This document shows positions 58,866 to 64,000 of a stretch of DNA of 64,000 bases, in pieces. Numbering within the stretch: position 1 is the first letter of the stretch; the number at the start of each line of letters is the position of its first letter. Source of the DNA: Valencia hispanica. Lineage: Eukaryota > Chordata > Actinopteri > Cyprinodontiformes > Valenciidae. Under the pieces are notes generated by a model that worked only from the letters and a program-made list of their open reading frames with translations, did no database searches and was not told the DNA's origin. The stretch lies in assembly GCA_963556495.2 (NCBI GenBank), contig OY747712.1:29361735-29425734 (forward strand). Reading direction: 5' to 3'. The translations under genes and the position numbers were made by a program.

Positions 58866-60525
58866 TCTAAGGAGCTGTTTACACGACAACGTTGCCTTTT
58901 TTTGTTTGAATACGCGGGTGAAAACGCACTGTGTTTAAACGACAGGGCGCGCGATTGAAAACAATGTAGTACATATGCCCAGCCTTTAGATGGCAGTGTG
59001 CCCCATGTATGCAGTGGTCCAAGGTTTCCCTTTTCATGATAACTAACAATGGCTGTCTTTTTGTAGTTCTCCTCTGCTTAAATAAAGGTGTATTGGTTAT
59101 TTGACGCACGTACTTTATGCGTTTCTGTTGGTAATCGCATAGAAGCCTGATGATCCCAGACCTTCTCCAAGGAAAGCTATTCTAGATGAACATGCCTGAT
59201 CCCACCTGCAGGTGGATCACTGACTTCCTGACGGACAGGAAGCAGCATGTGAGGCTGGGGAAGAATGTCTCGGACTCTCGGACCATCAGCACTGCCTCCC
59301 CTCAGGGCTGTGTTTTTTCTCCTCTGCTCTTCTCCCTGTACACCAACTGCTGCACCTCCAACCACCAGTCTGTCAAACTGATTACGTTTGCAGATGACAC
59401 CACCGTTATTGGACTAATCTTGGCTGGGGATGAGTCTGCCTACAGAGTGGAGGCTGAACGTCTGGTGTCCTGGTGCAGCCGCAACAACCTGGTGCTGAAC
59501 GCCCAGAAGACAGTGGAGATTATTGTGGACTTTAGGAAGCACACAGCCCCACTCCCCCCCCCCCCCCCCCCATCGTCCTGACTGACACCCCCATCACCAC
59601 TGTGGTCTCATTCCGCTTCCTGGGTACCACCATCAATCAGGACCTAAAGTGGGAGCCCGCCATCACCTCCGCCATAAAGAAGGCCCAGCAGAGGATGTAC
59701 TTCCTGAGGCAGCTGAAGAAATTAAACCTGCCAACCCGGCTGATGATGCAGTTCTACACAGCAATCATCGAGTCGGTCATCGAGCTGGCGCCACCATCAG
59801 GGACAAACAGAGACTGCAGCGTGTGGTGCGCTCTGCTGAGAAGGTGATTGGCTGCAGACTCCCATCTCTACATGACCTGTACACCTCCAGAACACTTGGG
59901 CATGCAGATCGGATCACAGCTGACCCTTCTCACCCTGGACACAGACTGACCTGCTCCCCTCGGGCAGGAGGCTTCGGTCCATTCGGACCAGAACCTCTCG
60001 CCATACAAACAGTTTCTTCCCCTCTGCTGTTGGACTCATGAACAATAACCCTAAGACTGTTCCCACCACCCGCTCTGTTTCAGTTACATGACCCATATTG
60101 TGTTTTTTTTGCACCTGTCTGATTTGCACCGATCGTTACCTGCACTCATGTATATATCAATATGTTTAGCATATTATATTTTTATTTTTATTGAAGTGTT
60201 TGTCTTTTTGTTCTCGTATGTTTGCACAAAGTACCGCAGCAATTTCCTAATGTTGTAAACCTGCCCAACATTTGGCAATAAACCCTTTCTGATTCTGATC
60301 TCTCAGCTTTGCTTACAGAGACCAAATAACTTCAGAAGCTGCATCAGCAGTAACTGCATACCTGGATCCGCCATTGTTGTTGTTTTTCTGTAGAATGGCG
60401 GAGTGCGCAAGTCCAACATGGTCATCATTTTAAAATTCTCCGGCTTGCGTTTACATGACAACGAATCCCCCAGCGTTTTCAGAATTCTCCACTCTTGAAT
60501 GTCAAACAATCAACATGCAATTGAG
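58866..60525. mobile_element. Non-autonomous DNA element split by a LINE
   Basis: The left part starts near GGAGCTGTTTACACGACAAC and includes AAAACGCACTGTGTTTAAAC. The right part (60302-60525) contains a similar motif, GCGTTTACATGACAACGAAT then CCCCCAGCGTTTTCAGAATT. These GTTTACACGACAACG motifs are characteristic of a non-coding fish DNA transposon whose family I cannot name. The outer right end is not clear. The middle is interrupted at 59146-60301 by a Rex1-like LINE. Confidence 0.5.
59146..60301 (+). mobile_element. Rex1-like LINE, 5'-truncated
   Basis: The reverse transcriptase starts within the domain (IPDLLQGKLF, stop, then MNMPDPTCRWITDFLTDRKQ). It keeps TASPQGCVFSPLLFSLYTNC, the catalytic FADDTTVIGLI and SRNNLVLNAQKTVEIIVDFR, then a run of about 17 C (59554-59570) that shifts the frame. 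It resumes SFRFLGTTINQDLKWEPAIT and KKAQQRMYFLRQLKKLNLPT, and in another frame LQRVVRSAEKVIGCRLPSLH. The 3' end is GGCAATAAACCCTTTCTGAT then TCTGATCTCT, the short-repeat tail typical of Rex1. This copy matches the Rex1 protein pattern more closely than the LINEs at 3008 and 15123. Confidence 0.85.
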
Positions 60526-60829
60526 AACATACTCTGGACTTAATTATCAGCAAAGGTTTAAATATATCCAACATGTCGGTAATTGATTTTTTTTTTTAAA
60601 GCACCATCTTTGCTAAACTATCTAGCCACAGTGAGACTACTATAAAAAAAGTGTTTCTCGAGAACAGTTAAGTTGAAACCTTGTAAAAAAATGTTCTTAA
60701 TTATTTTTATCGTTGAATGCTGTTTGTTTTGATGTTCAGCACTTTAGTCGACGTTGTGTATAAAGCGCTTTATAAATAAAGTGGATTGGACTGGATTGGA
60801 TTTAAACAACTCTACTCTTCCACCTCACC
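60526..60829. other. No recognisable feature
   Basis: AT-rich intron. A tandem TGGATTGGACTGGATTGGAT at 60780-60799 marks the possible edge of the following L2 repeat. Confidence 0.4.
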
Positions 60830-61140
60830 CCCATCCCCTTCATCCTGCAACTCAAACTGAGATCGGGGGCAGATGAGCCAGGTTCTGCTGGAGGTTTCTT
60901 CTTGTTAAAGGGGAGTTTTTGTCTCTCCACTGTCACTACATGGTTGCTCAGTATGAGGGATTGCGCTGAAGTCAATGACACAACACAGGCAACTGTCTAC
61001 TGTTGCTACACGTTCGTCCAGGAGGCGTGAATGCTGCAAGTCAATGACTCGATGCAGTCTGCTGGGTTCCCTTAAATAGAAATCTTTTAAACTGATTGGA
61101 ATGTATTGAAATGACTTGTAAAGGCTACATTATTTTTATT
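60830..61140 (+). mobile_element. L2-like LINE 3' UTR fragment
   Basis: Text such as GGTTCTGCTGGAGGTTTCTT then CTTGTTAAAGGGGAGTTTTT and AAACTGATTGGAATGTATTG is the familiar 3' UTR of fish L2-type LINEs. No coding part is attached. Confidence 0.6.
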
Positions 61141-61189
61141 GCACACTTTCAACAACAAGGCAATTTAAGGTGGTTTACCTTTATTAGGG

Positions 61190-61500
61190 GATAATATAAA
61201 AGCAGCAATAAACCAACAGTAAAACCATGAAACACAGCATTAGAGATACAAAACATATGATATTCCAGCTATTTTTAATTACTAACTCAAAGGCAGTTCT
61301 AAGCAAATTTTAGCCTTGATTTAAATGAACTTAGTGTTTCAGCAGCTTTGCAGTGGTCTGGAAATTTGTTCCAGATAAGGGGAACATAGAAACTGAAAGC
61401 TGCTTCTCCATGCCTGGCTCTAATTCTAGGGACGATTAGTAGACTTAGAGTTGGAAGACCTGAGTGGTCTGGGGGTTGGTATAGTGAGAACATATCTTCA
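61190..61500 (-). mobile_element. L2-like LINE C-terminal fragment
   Basis: The minus-strand frame 61299-61493 reads SLLIVPRIRARHGEAAFSFY then VPLIWNKFPDHCKAAETLSS and FKSRLKFA. This is the same C-terminal block as in the 453-1064 fragment (SHTHGETSFKHYGTHLWKRL...). It lies head-to-tail with the opposite-strand L2 piece at 60830. Confidence 0.7.
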
Positions 61501-61524
61501 ACATACTTCAGTGATTCATAGACT

Positions 61525-61760
61525 AGTGATTTTCACCATGTACATAAATAATCTTCCGCATGTCTGTTCTGACTCAGATGTATGCAGATGATGTAGTTAT
61601 TTTTACACATGGAGCAACAATAGATATTATAGCCATTAAGTTAACAAATGCTCTTAAAAAGTTACAGGGATGGTTAAGTAAAAACTGTCTTGTATTCAAT
61701 ACTAAAAAACAGCATGTATGATATTTACAAAAAGAACAACAAAAAACTCATGGTTACACT
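61525..61760 (+). mobile_element. LINE reverse transcriptase fragment
   Basis: The + strand reads MYINNLPHVCSDS, then YADDVVIFTHGATID, then LKKLQGWLSKNCLVFNTKKT, around the catalytic YADD box of a non-LTR element. Frames shift between the parts. The clade cannot be told from so short a piece; it differs from the L2 and Rex1 copies here. Confidence 0.6.
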
Positions 61761-62119
61761 AGGTAATGAAGTTTTGGACTTAGTGCCTTTATTACATTGA
61801 AAAGAAACTAATACTTGTTATCTCAAAATATTATTTCAGATTTTTGTTTATTTTTTGTCCAGTATTACTTTAAAAGTGAACTATTATTATTACTGGTGAA
61901 TTTTCTAATTGGGGAGAGTTATTATTTTGATTAATTAATTTCCAGAGACTTTAGTCATTTTTGAATCGTTGACTTGCCAAATTCTATATGAAGTTAGTTA
62001 TTTAACTGTTCCTTCTAACCACATGGAGTACGCACACTTTAAATATGCTAAAATCAAGTCTTGGCCCAGTCCTAAAAGTGTTTCCGGACTGGGCCAAGTG
62101 TCCTCTTGTTTTGGAAATG
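61761..62119. other. Unassigned, with a perfect hairpin
   Basis: Contains CTTGGCCCAGTCC (62060-62072) and its exact inverse GGACTGGGCCAAG (62086-62098), giving a 13-base stem with a 13-base loop. Confidence 0.6.
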
Positions 62120-62626
62120 AAAATATTGTCACACTACGATAAGAACCTCATACCTACTGTGAAGTAATGCAGGTGGAAGTATCATGAATTAAGGATGCTT
62201 TGTCGCTGCAGCAGAACCTGTTCAATTCACCATCATATAATCAAAATCAATGATATGGTGTATCAGAGGGTGGTTGAGGAAAACTTGAGAGATTCTGTAT
62301 AAGATTAAAGCTAAATAGAACCATGTAGACGGATAAGGGCCCAAAACATACTTCAAAGTCCACCAAGGACTGGCTGAAACTAAAAAATGGAAAATCTTGG
62401 GCAGTGCCAAAGCCCAGATTTTTATCCTTTTGAGATGCAGTGGGTTGACTGGAAACAGGATGAACGTTTAAGAAATCCCTTTAAATATCTCACAATTGAA
62501 AGTGAGGATTGGGGCAAACATTCCTCAGACCGACATCAGAAACTGCAAGATGGCTACAAAAAGCAATTCACTAAAGTTATTTCATGCCGATGGGGTAGCA
62601 TGAGCTATTACAGGCTAGGATGTTAA
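62120..62626 (+). mobile_element. Tc1-like transposase relic
   Basis: Decayed text carries, in order across frames: VKYAGGSIMN (glycine-rich box), ENLRDSVRTLKLNRTMWMDK with KGPKHTSKSTKDWLKLKKWK (second aspartate region), SPDFYPFEMQWVDWK (the DLNPIE region with its key residues changed), and LQDGYKKQFTKVIS at the C-terminus. The frame 62387-62626 holds the last two. No terminal repeats are clear. Long dead. Confidence 0.7.
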
Positions 62627-63169
62627 AAATATTATCAGCTAGAAAGACATTTTGGTTTACATCTTTGGTTTGAAGAGTAAAACAAGGTTATGTTTTGTTA
62701 AATGCAATTAAATATTTTTTCCCCACAGACACAGAGTATAGATCATTTACTGAACATTCCTTCTGAAAGAACTGCATATTTAATGAGGTGTCCTGATTAT
62801 TTCACATGACTAATGAAGAAGCCCCTGTTGCTTTTAAAGTGTGTGTGTGTGTACGTGTGTAGGTGTGTGCGCATGTGTGCGTGTGTGTGGTGTCAGTTAG
62901 GCTAGAAAAAAGGAAACAAACCCGAACAGACAGATTGAATAGAAACTATTTGTAAGTAAAATAATTCTCTACGTAGAGGGTCGCTAAGGACAATGAAGTT
63001 AACTGATATGCATGTGCCTAGAATTAGGAAACATGAAAACTGCTTGGTTGCATGATAACTGCTCTGGAGAAAAAAATTTGTAATATTTGACCTCAAATGC
63101 TTTCTTTATCATTATTTTAGAGGTCAGTGTTTACAAGCACACAGTAGAGACTACTTGGAATATTTGGGA
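62627..63169. other. (GT)n tract and unassigned intron
   Basis: An imperfect GT repeat lies at about 62839-62890. The rest is AT-rich without recognisable features. Confidence 0.5.
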
Positions 63170-63909
63170 CTAACCCCTCCTTTCCACCGGACGCGTAAGC
63201 GGCACGTTACAGGAGCAGCACGTTTCACTTGCGTATTTTGCTGCTTGGCCCTTTCCACAGGGTGCGTATGAGGCGCATAGCAGCAGGGAAGCAGCTGTCA
63301 CAGAGAGAGCACAAAATCACGCGAGATTAGCAAAATCACGCGTGGTTTTGTCAGTAAACACAACAACCATAGACATATATATAAACGTCTATGACAATAA
63401 TAGCCAGGAAAAGACAACATGGCTCCAAAAGGTTGGTGTTTTATGTTATGTCCGTTTTATATTCGCCAATAAGTTTATGTTATGTCAGGGAATATCCAAA
63501 ATCGCTCATTTGTGTGATGACTTTTGATGACTTTTGATGACACACAAATGAGACCCTCCCGCGAGGTACTGACTTCTCACCGGACCGCACAGGTAGTGAC
63601 ATTATTTTAAGTAAAGCAACCGCTAAGCAGCACGTTTCTTTTATTTTGAAAATTTCCGGTGCCGAGCCGTATATTTCCTGTCTCCCCTATCCAAAATGTA
63701 GAAATTTACGTGTTTCAGAGGCGTGCTGCTTAGAAAATAGGACTGCCGCATATATTTAGAAAAGTGCTGCGACACGTCGCTCCTCAGACGCGGCAGACTC
63801 GTGCTGCTTTCGCCTCTGGTGGAAAGGGTTCTATTGACTACAGTGGTGGCGTATGACGTGCTGCTCCTGTAACGTGCTGCTTACGCGTCCGGTGGAAAGG
63901 AGGGCTTAG
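63170..63909. mobile_element. Non-autonomous DNA transposon with about 54-base inverted ends
   Basis: The left arm (63170-63223) reads CTAACCCCTCCTTTCCACCG then GACGCGTAAGCGGCACGTTA and CAGGAGCAGCACGT. The right arm (63856-63909) is its inverse with only two mismatches. Inner copies of a TIR-like motif occur at about 63249 (CCCTTTCCACAGGGTGCG) and 63812 (CGCCTCTGGTGGAAAGGG). No transposase frame is present. I could not find an unambiguous target duplication, so the superfamily is open (hAT and Harbinger-like are possible). It is GC- and CpG-rich compared with the surrounding intron. Confidence 0.8.
63505..63552. repeat. Perfect hairpin with a triplicated loop motif
   Basis: CTCATTTGTGTG (63505-63516) and CACACAAATGAG (63541-63552) form a perfect 12-base stem. 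The 24-base loop is built of GATGACTTTT-type repeats. It lies in the middle of the TIR element above. Confidence 0.85.
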
Positions 63910-64000
63910 AGGGAAATGACAAGCAAAAAATCCTTAGATGAACAAGACTACATTCATCTCATATGCCATATGTAACTGTCTTTTGTCTATTATTTGAAAA

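Overview
The window looks like a teleost fish chromosome. It is AT-rich and intron-like, has long (TA)n and (TATC)n microsatellites, and is packed with element families typical of fish: Tc1-like DNA transposons, hAT, Harbinger-like and TTAA-site non-autonomous elements, and L2-, Rex1- and I/Nimb-like LINEs. There are no bacterial genes, operons or CRISPR arrays. I saw no rRNA genes; tRNAs were not searched systematically. Two host coding pieces can be supported. The first is a probable terminal exon at 26733-26911 (+) encoding a GPI-anchor-like C-terminus, with a 3' UTR running to about 27820. The second is the first coding exon of a glypican, best matched to glypican-1, at 53680-53839 (+). 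It has a CpG-rich leader, a possible 117-base 5' UTR intron and a 22-codon upstream ORF. Its first intron fills the rest of the window.

Layout. 1-4080: inverted repeats, an L2 LINE fragment, and an old Tc1 element split by a Rex1-like LINE. 4081-7260: unassigned. 7263-9440: a Tc1 element with a solo LTR inside its right end. 9445-12760: a small fish repeat, an internally deleted LINE and an L2 LINE. 12761-14556: a 300-base TA microsatellite and a nearly complete DD34E Tc1 element inserted in it. 15123-16579: another Rex1-like LINE. 17517-19058: a complete Tc1-type element with an undamaged 347-codon transposase whose last two catalytic residues are 38 residues apart (DD38E). 19061-24815: mostly unassigned, with one hAT MITE and one long microsatellite. 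24817-26422: a broken Tc1 element. 26733-27820: the host terminal exon. 28300-31490: an SB-like remnant and a LINE ending in (TATC)n. 34232-36106: a candidate solo LTR and an internally deleted Tc1 element. 37950-42825: Tc1 relics, an antisense solo LTR, and a pogo-like helix-turn-helix relic.

The most elaborate region is 43818-49480. One old Tc1 element there has been split by a hAT MITE, a 2.73-kb LTR element and a second Tc1 element. The LTR element itself carries a Harbinger-like MITE and a TTAA-flanked element. Target duplications are visible at most of these junctions, so the order of insertion can be read directly. Next come a candidate retrovirus-like LTR (50740-51460) and glypican exon 1. 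The glypican intron holds a BED-finger hAT element with a perfect 8-base duplication, a LINE inside a DNA element, L2 fragments, a Tc1 relic and a terminal-inverted-repeat element at 63170-63909.

I found no convincing new biological system. The interest lies in the readable transposon stratigraphy, the apparently intact DD38E transposase, a dispersed LTR family with three loci, and an unidentified GPI-type terminal exon. All assignments come from reading the sequence and from memory of family motifs; no database search was run.
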